NCBI GenBank assembly: GCA_016935885.1
Contig: JAFGQA010000327.1
Span: 1-51,294, forward strand
Length of the DNA: 51,294 nt
Direction: 5' to 3'
Source of the DNA: Phycisphaerae bacterium
Lineage (GTDB): Bacteria > Planctomycetota > Phycisphaerae > UBA1845 > UTPLA1
Position 1 is the stretch's first letter; each line of letters opens with the position of its first letter. The position numbers were made by a program, and so were the translations under genes. Below the pieces are notes generated by a model. The model had not been told where the DNA came from and searched no databases. It saw nothing but the letters and a program-made list of their open reading frames with translations. Shown one piece after another: positions 1 to 9,268 of the stretch.

Positions 1-93
1 AAAACTGTGGCACCGGCGTCTCGCCGGTGGTTTTCACGGTCAAAAACGGCGTTTCCGAAACGCTGTTTTCCCTTTTACCACGGGCTGTTAGGC
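1..93. repeat. Family B dispersed repeat, copy 1
   Basis: About 92 bp, closely matched at 7303-7391 and 49378-49468. It begins with TGTGGCACCGGCGTCTCGCC, holds a GGCACCGGCG/CGCCGGTGG inverted repeat and a TTTCACGGTC box, then GGCG-TTTCCGAA and a CTGTTTTCCCTTTTACCA-like stretch. It lies just beyond the 3' end of the minus-strand DUF4340 gene, the same relative position as the other two copies. Positions 94-232 hold further palindromic sequence (GCAGGCAAGCCGCCCG type) and no convincing gene. Confidence 0.8.
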
Positions 94-232
94 CTGCTTT
101 TCTAATGCTTGAACAGTGTGGGTGCCACCGGCGGCTTGCCCGCCAGTGCCCGCACAGGCGACAGACGCACGGGCAGGCAAGCCGCCCGTGTCACCCGTGG
201 CTGTCAACTGCTCGAACATCACTCAGCCCCGC

Positions 233-2545
233 TCAGTCCATCTTCTCAAAAACGCGCACGCTCTTGGCGAACTTCGCCACGTCCTCTGACTTCATGACAA
301 ACACCCGCCCGTCGGCCGTGGAAACGGCGGCATACCGGTCATCGCCGCCGGGCCCGTTTGGGGAAACGGTCAGCGTAACCGACTCGCCGCCCTCCGTCTC
401 GGCAGTGATTGCCGCCGCCGGCCGGTCAAGCCCGAATTCCGCCGGGTTCGCACCCCCGTATCGCACGTAGTGCTTCGCACGCAGATCGCGGAGTGAATCG
501 AGCAACGAGACGATCTTCGCGGCATCCGTCGCGAAGCTCGGTTCCCCGCTCAACTCCCATGTGTTCCCATCCTTCACGAACGAGAAGCCATCCTCGCCCC
601 CAAACGACAGGCGTCGAACACGCGACGGCTCAATCATCGCCACCTTCGTGCTGAACAACTCCGCCTCCAGATCATCGAGCACCTTCCCGTCCACCTCGCA
701 AATCGTTTCCCCTCCGTCCGTCATCGCGTACACCTTGTCCTCGTGTCTGGCAACCAGCACCGTGTGAAGCGTCGGCGGCTCCGGTGCCTCCGGCCCTTCT
801 TCCAACGCCTCGACGGGCTGGCTGGCTGGTTGGGTCGTCGGCCGCTTCTCCGGCCTCGGCGGGGCGTCTACCGTCACGGTCACCCTGACCGCCGGTGAGT
901 GCAGCCCGAACTCCGCCGCGTCCGCCGCTCGACCGACCACCTGCCGTCCCCGCAGGTTCGACAGATCACTCAGGACATTGTTCACCGCGTCCGACTCCGC
1001 CTCACCTTGAACCGGCGAAACAAACCGCCATCTACTCCCCTCGCGATCCACCGCGCAACCCGCATCGCCCCGAACCAGTTCAATCCTCGACGCACGCCCA
1101 CGGGTGAACTTCAGTATTCCCCGGCTCAGAAACGACATCGGCTTCACCACGAGCGCTTCCGCCGACTCCGCCTTCACCACCGCCACAAAGCCTTCGCGCT
1201 CGTTGCGAATATAGGCCCCTGTCTTGCTCGGCGTCAACCCGCCCACTACGAGCTTCGCCGGCTCCAACTGGCCTTCGGCCGACACTTCAACCGTTGCCCG
1301 TGGTGCCTCAAACCCGTGCGTCGGAAGCTCCGCCGACTCGAAGCCGATCGCCTTCAGATCCCGGATGGCCTTCAACAGATCGTCAACCGCCGCGAACTCG
1401 GCCTCCCTCTCTGCTCCGCCTTCTGCACCGCCGGCAATCCGCCACTTGCCATCGGATTTCACCAACTCGATTGTCTCGCCCCCCGACGAAACCACAAGCC
1501 TCTGCGCCCGATTCGTGTTGATCGCCGTGATCTTCTTGTCTCGCACGTCCTCCAACGTCGGTCCGACCTCATCCAATACGCTCGACGCCACCTGGAACAC
1601 TGCCGGGCTCGACTCCTCATCGATCTTCGCAAAGACCTTGTCGTCCGCCGTTCCGCCGAAGGCCACGCGAATCGTCCGCGTCTCCACGTCATAGTCCGGC
1701 TCCGCCGGCGCGCTCGCCGGTGGCTCCGGCGGCGGCTTCTCCGTCTTCGTCTCCGTCGTCACGGCCACCCTTAGCCGCGGCGGGTCAAGCCCATACGGTC
1801 GCAGGTTGCTCGGCGCGTCATCCACAAACGCCGACACGTTCAAGTTCGACACGCCGCGCAACAGGCTGCTCACCTTGCCGGCGTCCACACGCCCCTTGAC
1901 GGGCCTCTCGACGGTCCAGTTCCCTTCGCTCTTGACGAGCGTGTACTGCTGCTCCCCACTCACGTCGATCCGAACCGCATCGGCCTGCGTGAACTCCGCC
2001 ACACGCTTGCCGCGATAATCCGACAGTCCCTTGCGCAGGTCGCTATTCAAATCGGCGTCAACCAGATAGATCGTGTCGTCTCCCTCTCTTTGCACGTACG
2101 TCTTGCTCGACAACGCCTGCTTCTTGCCGATCTTGACCACGTACGACTTGCCGTCCTTGTCGGTGAACCTCACCGTCCGAAGCGGGTCGTCCAACGACGT
2201 CATCTCCGCCGTCGGCCGCTCTGCATCATCCTTGCCGTACGCCTTGGCGTACTTCAGATTCTTGATCTTCGTTGCGTCGCTGTTGACCTTCCAATGCTCG
2301 CTCGGCCCACGCACCGGTGACGTCATGCGCCACTTCTCGTCTGCCATTTCAAAGACGAATGCCGGCGAATCACCCACCTGCAACTCAAACCGAGTCAACT
2401 CGCCCAACGGCGGATCGAATAGTGCCTTGGGACCGAGCCTCGCCTCCTTCGGCTCGTTCCTCGATGAAGACGACTGCGCCCACCACACCCCAATGACCGC
2501 GATGATCAACGCCACAACCAAACCGATCGTCGTTTTCGGATTCAT
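233..2545 (-). CDS. DUF4340 domain-containing membrane-anchored protein
   Basis: A 770-residue protein with one N-terminal membrane anchor (about residues 7-24, followed by a Ser-rich stretch), so most of it should lie outside the cytoplasm. It contains about five diverged copies of a unit at roughly residues 50-104, 190-242, 347-402, 486-538 and 643-694. Each unit has a short strand pair, a Lys/Asn/Arg-Trp motif such as EGNWTVERPV, and a helix ending in LLxxLxxL. This is the pattern of DUF4340 proteins. A Pro/Ala/Glu-rich linker (about 268-285) and a second one (about 560-592) break the chain. It is the last gene of the GldA/F/G-like module, 120 bp after the GldG-like gene, and is probably an extracytoplasmic partner of that exporter. 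The family's biochemical role is not known. Confidence 0.85.
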   Translation of the reverse strand: MNPKTTIGLVVALIIAVIGVWWAQSSSSRNEPKEARLGPKALFDPPLGELTRFELQVGDSPAFVFEMADEKWRMTSPVRGPSEHWKVNSDATKIKNLKYAKAYGKDDAERPTAEMTSLDDPLRTVRFTDKDGKSYVVKIGKKQALSSKTYVQREGDDTIYLVDADLNSDLRKGLSDYRGKRVAEFTQADAVRIDVSGEQQYTLVKSEGNWTVERPVKGRVDAGKVSSLLRGVSNLNVSAFVDDAPSNLRPYGLDPPRLRVAVTTETKTEKPPPEPPASAPAEPDYDVETRTIRVAFGGTADDKVFAKIDEESSPAVFQVASSVLDEVGPTLEDVRDKKITAINTNRAQRLVVSSGGETIELVKSDGKWRIAGGAEGGAEREAEFAAVDDLLKAIRDLKAIGFESAELPTHGFEAPRATVEVSAEGQLEPAKLVVGGLTPSKTGAYIRNEREGFVAVVKAESAEALVVKPMSFLSRGILKFTRGRASRIELVRGDAGCAVDREGSRWRFVSPVQGEAESDAVNNVLSDLSNLRGRQVVGRAADAAEFGLHSPAVRVTVTVDAPPRPEKRPTTQPASQPVEALEEGPEAPEPPTLHTVLVARHEDKVYAMTDGGETICEVDGKVLDDLEAELFSTKVAMIEPSRVRRLSFGGEDGFSFVKDGNTWELSGEPSFATDAAKIVSLLDSLRDLRAKHYVRYGGANPAEFGLDRPAAAITAETEGGESVTLTVSPNGPGGDDRYAAVSTADGRVFVMKSEDVAKFAKSVRVFEKMD

Positions 2546-2644
2546 CGTTCAGATCCATCAGCCGAGTAGGTCGAACACGTAAGACCCGACACACTTGCAG
2601 AAAACACTCCCGGCACGACTTGCCCTCCGCCAACCCTCCGACCA

Positions 2645-2665
2645 TCCCCCATTCGCTATTCGCGT
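2645..2665 (-). repeat. GCGAAT short repeat just after the gldG-like stop codon
   Basis: Read on the minus strand, the stop codon of the GldG-like gene is followed at once by GCGAATAGCGAATGGGGG. The same GCGAAT units occur inside the xanthine dehydrogenase gene (about 10990-11035). It belongs to the class of short GAA-containing repeats found at gene ends in this window. The rest of the gap (2546-2644) shows no gene. Confidence 0.6.
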
Positions 2666-5362
2666 CTACCTCCGCCGCACCCACCACATCACGACCCCTG
2701 CCGCAAACACCGCAGCCGGCCATACTCCCCAGATGAACACTCGCAGTGCCATCAGGCTTGTCGCCGCGATCGGCTCCACCCGAGGAACCGGCACCGCTCC
2801 CCGGGCGATCCACTGTGTTTGTCCCTGTAGCCAATACAGCGTGTTGACGAATAGATCTGCATTCTCCGTCGGCGGCGGGTCAAGACGCAGGACGTCCCCC
2901 GGCGCCACCACCGGATTCTCCAGATAATCGCCCCGCACGCTTGCCCCAAAACCTATGACTGCGATCTTGCCCTTGCTCTCCTCACCCTCGCGCCGCTCCG
3001 CCGTCACCATCACGTCGAACGGTCCGTGCTCAGGCGGTGGATCCAGCGTCACTTTGCCCTCGGTCCGACGATTCTGAAGCTGATCGATGATTTGGATGAT
3101 TTCCGACAGGCTCGCGCCGATGTAGTTCTCCTTGTCGGGAATGCGCAGGACCGTCTCGACCGTCACACCCTCCGGCAGTTTGTCTTTCACCTTGATCGTG
3201 CAGGCGTCGTTGATGAGGAAACGCGAGCCCTGCATGGGTTTGCCGACGGGATGGTCGAGGAAACCACCAGCCGGCATGTGATTGAAAAGGCGATGTGCCA
3301 CCATAAACGTGTTCGCCTTCTGCCGGTCTGGCTCGATCCACACCACCCGCCGACTGTTGTCCACGACGATACCCCAATCGTTCGCCAACAACGGCCCGTA
3401 ACCGTACGGCGGCGTCCGCGCAGGACCCCCGAAAGGCCCCCCGCCCCCGACCTCCCAGGTCGCCAGGAAGATCATCCGCGCGTCCTCCGCGAGCAGATCA
3501 CGCATCTTCTGCCGTTGCTCCTCGCCGAACTCGGGTCCTGGCGGCTGCTGCCGATCGAACGGATTCGGCTGTGCGGGGGCCGCGGGAGGGAGAAGCACAT
3601 AGACGTTCTCCGTCCCTTCCTCCGGCTCAGGTGCCGCCGCCTCCGGCGTTGCCAGATTCCAATCCACCACCTTGAAGTTCGCCGCCTCCAACCGCTCTCT
3701 GAGCTGCGACAGACTCCTCGACGGGATCCAACTCCGCGGCGGCGGCGGCGAGAACGGCCCTCGCTGCTGCGGCGCCGGCGGCTCGAACGCGACCAGCACG
3801 ACCGTCGCAAACGGATGCCCCCGCGTCAACGCCAGGATCGCCGACGGAATCGCGCTGTCACCATTGAAGGTCCGGCCCAACTCCTCCGAGGCCGCCCCGG
3901 GCCCACCCACGCTCTCCTGCATCGGAAACACTTCCGAAAAACCAACGACGCGAATCTTCCCGTTTGCCTCGATCACCACCACGTTGTCCTGCTTCAACTG
4001 GTCGGCGACCGAGCCCAGCTTCAACTCGGGCAGCCCCTCGATCTCCTTAACCAACGTGTCAATGGCCGCCACCTTCTCGGACATCAACTGCCCCCCCCGC
4101 GCCGCATCCAGCATTGCCCTTGAGCCGTCATCCAGGCTTGACAGACGATCCGCCAATCCTTTCAGCAGTTCCTCGCACACCGAGGCGTTCTGCTCCATGA
4201 TCGCCACGTCCTCCCGCGCGCCAACCAGCGCTTGCTTCAACTGCTCGGGGTCCCCGCGGTCCAACACGCTGAGAATCCCCAGCCGCGCCTGCGCCAACGT
4301 CTCCTCTGCCCGCTGAAGCACGTCCGCAACGGCCATCTGAAGACGGAGTGGGCCCACCCTCACCTGGGTCGTCCAATTCGGATGCTGCCTCACCATCGGG
4401 AACTTCTGGGCGAAATCGTCCACGCGCCGAACCAACGCATTGAGCTTCTTGCCAACCTGTTCCCCCTGCTCCTTCAGACCCCTGAGCGCCTCGGACGGAT
4501 CCGCCGGCACCGGTGCATCCTGCTCCCCAACCACCTGCCGCAAGGATGACACGGCCTCATTCGCCTCGGCGGCGACCTGACGCAGCATCGCCACATATAT
4601 CGAGTCCGGCTTCGACGTTTCCTCCGCCAACTCCGCCAATTCGCCCATCCGCAACGCGATGGCCTCGAAATGCCCCTTCACCTCCGTCAGGGCCGCCTTC
4701 GCCTTGGACGTCGCGTCCGCATACTTTGGGATTCCCCCCTCCGGCGCCAATTCCTCGATTTCTTCCGCCGCCTTCTTCAACGTTCTCTGATCAGCCTGGA
4801 ATGTCGCCACCACGCTCGCAAACAACGGAAAATCACCCAGCCACGACTCCCGGTCCATCAACGCCCCGCACTCGAGCAATCGCCGCTGAACCTCCGAGTC
4901 CAGGTCCTTCCGCAGCGCCGCAAACGACGACAGGGCTTCCTGGTGCTTCTGCGCCTCGCCGCCAAAGGTCGAACTGATCTGCGCCGCCAGCTTCTCCCGC
5001 TGGCTGTCCGACGTCACGTACGTCACCTTCACATGGGACGCATACCGCTCCAGCTCGTCGCAGTAGTCCTGCAATCGCTCGATGTAGCCCTGCTGTTTCT
5101 CATCCTCCTCGTCCGGCGCGTACAGCACCCACATCTGAATGTCATCCGGATATCCATCCAGAATGCTCTTCGACCGATCGCTCAATCCATAATTCGAAAA
5201 CGATGCCAAATCCTCGCGAACGTATTTGATCGAGCAGATCCAGTTCACCGCCACCACCAGCAGGGCCGCCACGATAATCGAAATGGCGACATTCGCCCCA
5301 ATCGCAAATCGGTGCCCGCCCGACGTCGCCTCCACGCCCTTGCCACCCGAATCTACCGCCAT
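2666..5362 (-). CDS. GldG-like ABC transporter auxiliary protein
   Basis: 898 residues. A membrane helix at about 20-44 is followed by the start typical of GldG/ABC auxiliary proteins (YGLSDRSKSILDGYPDDIQM). A long, mostly helical Glu/Ala/Leu-rich stretch at about 90-450 is probably coiled coil. The GldG-type alpha/beta region follows, with two Pro/Gly-rich loops (about 540-560 and 605-640), and the C-terminus ends in a membrane helix and WVRRR. Bacteroidetes GldG proteins are usually shorter; the helical insertion accounts for much of the extra length here. The gene overlaps the end of the permease gene by 10 bp, so the two are very likely co-translated. In Bacteroidetes GldA/F/G support gliding, but similar sets occur in non-gliding bacteria, so the substrate here is unknown. 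Confidence 0.85.
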   Translation of the reverse strand: MAVDSGGKGVEATSGGHRFAIGANVAISIIVAALLVVAVNWICSIKYVREDLASFSNYGLSDRSKSILDGYPDDIQMWVLYAPDEEDEKQQGYIERLQDYCDELERYASHVKVTYVTSDSQREKLAAQISSTFGGEAQKHQEALSSFAALRKDLDSEVQRRLLECGALMDRESWLGDFPLFASVVATFQADQRTLKKAAEEIEELAPEGGIPKYADATSKAKAALTEVKGHFEAIALRMGELAELAEETSKPDSIYVAMLRQVAAEANEAVSSLRQVVGEQDAPVPADPSEALRGLKEQGEQVGKKLNALVRRVDDFAQKFPMVRQHPNWTTQVRVGPLRLQMAVADVLQRAEETLAQARLGILSVLDRGDPEQLKQALVGAREDVAIMEQNASVCEELLKGLADRLSSLDDGSRAMLDAARGGQLMSEKVAAIDTLVKEIEGLPELKLGSVADQLKQDNVVVIEANGKIRVVGFSEVFPMQESVGGPGAASEELGRTFNGDSAIPSAILALTRGHPFATVVLVAFEPPAPQQRGPFSPPPPRSWIPSRSLSQLRERLEAANFKVVDWNLATPEAAAPEPEEGTENVYVLLPPAAPAQPNPFDRQQPPGPEFGEEQRQKMRDLLAEDARMIFLATWEVGGGGPFGGPARTPPYGYGPLLANDWGIVVDNSRRVVWIEPDRQKANTFMVAHRLFNHMPAGGFLDHPVGKPMQGSRFLINDACTIKVKDKLPEGVTVETVLRIPDKENYIGASLSEIIQIIDQLQNRRTEGKVTLDPPPEHGPFDVMVTAERREGEESKGKIAVIGFGASVRGDYLENPVVAPGDVLRLDPPPTENADLFVNTLYWLQGQTQWIARGAVPVPRVEPIAATSLMALRVFIWGVWPAAVFAAGVVMWWVRRR

Positions 5363-6072
5363 CGCCTCGACTCCAGTACCTTCACCGCCAAGAACAGGAA
5401 GAATAGTGTGCTGCTCAGGAAGAAGAAGATTGACTTCGTATCAAGGATGCCTTTGCTGAAGTCGCCGAAATGATGCAAGATGTTGATGTACCCCAGCACC
5501 GTCCGCCAGGTTCCACCCTGCCACCCCGCGAAGGCATCCACAACCAGCGTGAATACGCTCAACAGCCCGATCCCAACGATCGCCGCAACCAACTGATGAC
5601 GCGTCAGCGAACTGGCAAACACCCCCACCGCCACGTACAGTCCGCCCAGCAGAATCATCCCCACGTAGCCACAGATCACAACGCCCACGTCCGACGCCCC
5701 GTACGCGAACAGCAGCACCACGTGCACCAGCGTCGTCACCAACAGGGCCAGATAGAAGACAAACACGCCCAGGAACTTGCCGAACACCACCTCGAAGTCC
5801 GACACGGGTGCCGTCATCAGCGTCTCGATCGTCCCGCTCGCGAACTCGTCCGCCAACACCCGCATCGTCAGCAGTGGCATCGCGAACGCCAGCAGCCACG
5901 CCATGCCATTCAGCATCGTCCGGACCGACGCCTCCCCCCCCTCAACCAGCGTCTGCGTCATGAACAGATAGCCCGTGGCAATCAAGAACACCGCCGCCAC
6001 GATGTACGCCACCGGTGAAAGGAAGCTCGCCGCAAGCTCCCGTTGCGTCAGTGCCGTCACGTTCCGCATCAC
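5353..6072 (-). CDS. ABC-2 type transporter permease (GldF-like)
   Basis: 239 residues with about six membrane helices and the N-terminal amphipathic stretch typical of ABC-2 permeases (ALTQRELAASFLSPVAYI). Other family features are VLADEFASGTIETLMTAPVSDFEVV in two conserved parts and a terminal FLFLAVKVLESRRWR-type end. Two starts are possible: GTG at 6072 and ATG at 6069. Both follow a strong AGGAGG, 7 and 10 nt away respectively. The ATG forms a TGATG junction with the ATPase stop; the GTG overlaps that gene by 4 nt. Either way it is translationally coupled to the ATPase. It should form the membrane channel of the exporter, paired with the GldG-like and DUF4340 proteins. Confidence 0.9.
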   Translation of the reverse strand: MMRNVTALTQRELAASFLSPVAYIVAAVFLIATGYLFMTQTLVEGGEASVRTMLNGMAWLLAFAMPLLTMRVLADEFASGTIETLMTAPVSDFEVVFGKFLGVFVFYLALLVTTLVHVVLLFAYGASDVGVVICGYVGMILLGGLYVAVGVFASSLTRHQLVAAIVGIGLLSVFTLVVDAFAGWQGGTWRTVLGYINILHHFGDFSKGILDTKSIFFFLSSTLFFLFLAVKVLESRRWR

Positions 6073-7031
6073 GGCCGCACCTCCTGCTTCTCTGCCCGCT
6101 CTGCCTGTCTTGCGGTAATCTGAACGAAGAACTCCTCGAGGCTGCCCACCTCCAAGCGAAGCTCCCGCAAAGTCCAGCCCTTGTCCTTCACCAGCTTGAA
6201 GATCGCCTCACGAGGATCGCTCTTCTTCTTTGGCTCGATGGTCAGACGCTGCCAGCCGTTCTCCGACTTGGCCTCCACGCTATGCACGCCGTCGACCGCC
6301 GAGACCGCCTTCCTTACCTCCGCCTCCGGCCCTGATACCTCCGCGATCAAGCGCGAGCCCCCGAGAATCCGGTCCTTCAACTCGCCCGGCGACCCCGACG
6401 CCACGATCCTCCCACCGGAGATGATGATCGTCCGCTCGCACGTCGCCTCGATCTCCGGAAGGATGTGGCTGGACATGAAGACCGTGTGCCGCCGTGCCAA
6501 ATCCCGGATCAGGTTACGCGTCTCCCGAATCTGCGTCGGGTCCAGCCCGATCGTTGGCTCGTCCAGGATCAACACCTTGGGATCGTGCAGTAACGCATCC
6601 GCCAGCCCCACGCGCTGACGCATCCCCTTGCTCAATTGATGGATCGGCCGATCGATGAAATCCCCCAGCCAGCACTGCTCCGTCACGCGTTTGATCGTCG
6701 CCTTCCGCGCCGCCCCGTCCAGGCAGCGGATCTTCCCGCGGAAGTTCAGATACTCCCGCGTCCGCATGTGGACGTCCAAGGGCGCGCTTTCTGGCAGGTA
6801 CCCCACTGCACGACGAACCGCCATCGACTCGGAGAACACGTCATGCCCGGCCACCGACGCCGACCCCGACGTCGCCGGCATGTAGCAGGTCAGCACCCGC
6901 AGCGTCGTCGTCTTCCCGGCACCGTTGGGCCCCAGGAAGCCGACAATCTCGCCCTCCTCGATCGTAAAAGAGACCCCGTCAACCGCGCGGAGGTTCCCAA
7001 ATGTCTTCGTCAAATTGTGCACACGAATCAT
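6069..7031 (-). CDS. ABC transporter ATP-binding protein (GldA-like)
   Basis: A 320-residue nucleotide-binding subunit that powers the ABC-2 exporter from the cytoplasm. Walker A is GPNGAGKT at about 34-41, the signature LSKGMRQRV at about 133-141, and Walker B VLILDEPT at about 153-160, with the D-loop GLDP after it and the switch His in SSHILPEIE. A C-terminal domain of about 90 residues follows, as in the GldA/NatA-like class. The ATG at 7031 was chosen because the sequence MIRVHNLTKTFG is the normal beginning of the family; the 20 residues that could precede it look like read-through of the leader. It is the first gene of the four-gene minus-strand module. Confidence 0.93.
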   Translation of the reverse strand: MIRVHNLTKTFGNLRAVDGVSFTIEEGEIVGFLGPNGAGKTTTLRVLTCYMPATSGSASVAGHDVFSESMAVRRAVGYLPESAPLDVHMRTREYLNFRGKIRCLDGAARKATIKRVTEQCWLGDFIDRPIHQLSKGMRQRVGLADALLHDPKVLILDEPTIGLDPTQIRETRNLIRDLARRHTVFMSSHILPEIEATCERTIIISGGRIVASGSPGELKDRILGGSRLIAEVSGPEAEVRKAVSAVDGVHSVEAKSENGWQRLTIEPKKKSDPREAIFKLVKDKGWTLRELRLEVGSLEEFFVQITARQAERAEKQEVRP

Positions 7032-7541
7032 CAGCGTCTCACGCCTCACAAACCCGATCTGTGATCCCACACAAGTCCCCCGGTTTCTCACAAACCGGGA
7101 AGCCCAAGACCTCCCGCCCCCTTCTCTGCCGCTACAGCCGCCTCAGACTCCACAGGCACCCCAACCAGAAACCGGCACCCTCCGCAGCGTACCCCCCACT
7201 GTCCCTGCAGTGCGGCACAAACCGTGTTTATCTACAGAACTCACACACGCCAGTCAAGGCCCCAACCTGCGTCCCTGTGTGTGCGCTACCTGCTCGTGGC
7301 AAGACTGTGGCACCGGCGTCTCGCAGGTGGTTTTCACGGTCGGGAACGGCCTTTCCGAACCGCTGTTCTCCCTTTTGCCAGGGCTGCTGCTCTGAGACTT
7401 CACACACGTCCCGCGTGTTGCTGTCGGGTGACACGAGCAAGCATCGCTCCTGAAGGACGATACGCCGCAAAGAAAGTCTGGCGGGGCGACGCCTGCCCGT
7501 GCTTCACGGTGGCAATCCTTTCACGCCGACAGATCAGACCC
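7032..7541. other. Intergenic region upstream of the ABC module: hairpin and repeats, no gene seen
   Basis: A perfect 8-bp stem CCCGGTTT/AAACCGGG with a 5-nt loop lies at 7079-7099, about 50 bp before the ATPase start, so it would fall in the 5' leader of the ABC transcript if the promoter lies further upstream. There is no T-run, so it is not an obvious terminator. The stretch also holds family B repeat copy 2 (7303-7391) and further GC palindromes at about 7475-7525. Open frames here have no recognisable protein features. Confidence 0.6.
7303..7391. repeat. Family B dispersed repeat, copy 2
   Basis: Starts GACTGTGGCACCGGCGTCTC and continues with the TTTTCACGGTC, GGAACGGC-TTTCCGAACCGCTG and TTCTCCCTTTTGCCA blocks seen at 1-93 and 49378-49468. 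It lies about 150 bp beyond the 3' end of the minus-strand MocA-like gene, in the same orientation relative to that gene as the other copies. Confidence 0.8.
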
Positions 7542-8159
7542 TCATCCCGACCCGCGGAGCCGCTCGTAGTCCTCCGGCGTGTTGACGTCAATCGGCATCG
7601 GGCACGTCGTGATGGCCAACTCCCGAACGGCGTCGGGATGCCGCCGTGCCAACTCGTTCAAGCCCAGGTCGTCCGGCCATTGCTCGATCTCCGCGAGCAT
7701 CTCGACCGAGAAGATGGCCGGGTGGCCGCGGCGACCACCGTACGTGGCGACCAAGATGCCAGGCGGCTTGCGCGGCAGGCGATACGTCTCGGCCAGCGTC
7801 GTGATCGTCCCGCCTGTGACCTGAGGCTGATCGCCGAGCAGGATCATCACCCCGTCACGTGGCAACGGGGCGAACTCCGCCATAACGCAGCGGAGGCCAA
7901 TCTGGACGGAAGTGAGCATCTCGCTGTCGGCATCGTGGTTGATCGCAACGCAGCACCGATCCGGCAACTCGTCGGCCAACAGTGTCCCAATCTCCGGGTT
8001 CGTCACGATGACCAGACCGTCCGCACTCGATTCCAGAACGGCGCTGGTGACCGCCTCCAGCACCGTGCCCTCACCATAGGGCAGCATCTGCTTGGGCCGC
8101 CCCATCCGCCGGCTCTGCCCAGCCGCCAGGATCATGGCGAATACCCGATGACCGTTCAC
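7542..8159 (-). CDS. MocA-like nucleotidyltransferase (molybdenum cofactor cytidylyltransferase family)
   Basis: 205 residues with the NTP-transferase start AMILAAGQSRRMGRPKQMLP (loop residues Gly, Arg, Met-Gly and Lys that bind the nucleotide). MILLGDQPQV in the middle carries the metal-binding Asp. The C-terminus, PEDYERLRGS, is typical of MocA/MobA-like enzymes. MocA makes the cytidine dinucleotide form of the molybdenum cofactor used by xanthine dehydrogenase-type enzymes, which fits the two genes upstream. The start is GTG and overlaps the XdhC stop by 4 nt (GTGA). Other members of the fold transfer other nucleotides, but the XdhC/XDH context supports this reading. Confidence 0.85.
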   Translation of the reverse strand: MNGHRVFAMILAAGQSRRMGRPKQMLPYGEGTVLEAVTSAVLESSADGLVIVTNPEIGTLLADELPDRCCVAINHDADSEMLTSVQIGLRCVMAEFAPLPRDGVMILLGDQPQVTGGTITTLAETYRLPRKPPGILVATYGGRRGHPAIFSVEMLAEIEQWPDDLGLNELARRHPDAVRELAITTCPMPIDVNTPEDYERLRGSG

Positions 8160-9115
8160 AACGCCTCCCCCTCAACGCTCACCTCGAACGGCCCCTCCAC
8201 ACGCGTCGGTTTCTCGCTACGCCGAACCTCGATCAACTGCCCGACGATGCTCACCGCAATCTCGGGTACCGTCACAGCGCCGATCGCCAGGCCAATCGGC
8301 GAGTGTACGCGCGAAAGCTTCTGCCGATCGACCCCCAGCGCCTCAAGATTGTCGAAAATCGTCTTGATCTTCCGCCGGCTGCCGATCATGCCGATGTATC
8401 GGGCCTCGCTGTCGATCACCGCGTGCAGCGCCTGTTCGTCACACTTGTGCCACCGCGTCACGATCACCACAAACGTATTGGCGTCGATCGGTTGCTCGCG
8501 CAGTGTCGTCACGATGTCACCCACCACCGGCTTGATCGGCGGCGACAGGAGCCTGTCGCCGGCAAACTCGCGACGGTCGTCGATCACGACGACCTCGAAA
8601 TCCAAACCCACCGCCAGCTTCGCGACCGCGGCACCGACGTGGCCCGCCCCGGCGATAACCAGCTTGGCGGGCGCCTCGATGTGCAGCCTGTATTCTTCCA
8701 TACTGCCTTGATGCTCGACCTGCAACGAAACGAACGCCGGCTCACAACGCGCCAACGCCGCCGCCGCGTCCGCAAAGGGCCGCGCCGCCTCGACATCCAC
8801 GATCGGCGTCACCGCCACTCGCATCCTCCCCCCACAGATCAGCCCGTCGTCCGAGTCGATGTCTTGGTCCAGGTCAAACGCCAGCAACTCGCTCCGGCCA
8901 CGCCGCAACAGGCCAAGTGCCCGCTCGCGGACCTCCGCCTCGACGCGCCCCCCGCCCACCGTGCCCTCCGTCGTCGTGTCCTCGTGCAACAGCATCGTCG
9001 CCCCGGCCGCCTGCGGCGTCGAACCGTGCGTGCTGACAACGGTGCAGATCGCCACCCGGCGGTCTTGCGCGACCTCCCCGACAAGCGATCGAAACATGGC
9101 AACGTACGTATTCAT
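8156..9115 (-). CDS. XdhC/CoxI family protein, molybdenum cofactor insertion or maturation
   Basis: 319 residues. The N-terminal XdhC/CoxI domain includes STHGSTPQAAGATMLLHED and GTVGGGRVEAEVRERA at about residues 29-70. A C-terminal Rossmann domain begins VIAGAGHVGAAVAKLA. The C-terminal motif IGMIGSRRKIK followed by HSPIGLAIGAVTVPEIAVSI is diagnostic. XdhC proteins bind the molybdenum cofactor, help sulfurate it and deliver it to xanthine dehydrogenase. The gene lies 153 bp after the xanthine dehydrogenase gene and overlaps the MocA-like gene, so the three form one maturation operon. Confidence 0.92.
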   Translation of the reverse strand: MNTYVAMFRSLVGEVAQDRRVAICTVVSTHGSTPQAAGATMLLHEDTTTEGTVGGGRVEAEVRERALGLLRRGRSELLAFDLDQDIDSDDGLICGGRMRVAVTPIVDVEAARPFADAAAALARCEPAFVSLQVEHQGSMEEYRLHIEAPAKLVIAGAGHVGAAVAKLAVGLDFEVVVIDDRREFAGDRLLSPPIKPVVGDIVTTLREQPIDANTFVVIVTRWHKCDEQALHAVIDSEARYIGMIGSRRKIKTIFDNLEALGVDRQKLSRVHSPIGLAIGAVTVPEIAVSIVGQLIEVRRSEKPTRVEGPFEVSVEGEAL

Positions 9116-9168
9116 GTCTGCGCCCTACACGAGCCCCGTGATCCGCTGACGCACATCCGACCTGGCTT

Positions 9169-9260
9169 GCCGCTTAGCGGCAAGAAACGGCTCACGACTC
9201 GGCTTGCCGCTTGCCGGACAAACAAGTAGCCCCGGGCTCGGCTTGCCGTTTGGCGGCCCT
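9169..9260. repeat. Iterated GGCTTGCCG-type hairpin repeats between xdh and xdhC
   Basis: Three related units follow one another: CTTGCCGCTTAGCGGCAAG (a near-perfect hairpin), GGCTTGCCGCTTGCCGGAC, and GGCTTGCCGTTTGGCGG at 9240-9256. The last 17-mer also occurs exactly at 34661-34677, 38482-38498 and 47676-47692, inside the family A elements. The units lie in the gap between two minus-strand genes of one operon, so they could shape processing or relative expression of the transcript. Confidence 0.7.
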
Positions 9261-9268
9261 TTCAACCG

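Noticed and set aside
3026..4123. 365-codon plus-strand frame
   Set aside because: Antisense to the GldG-like gene and very rich in Arg and His; no family features.
7224..8711. 495-codon plus-strand frame
   Set aside because: Runs through a repeat-rich gap and opposite the MocA-like and XdhC genes, which have clear motifs.
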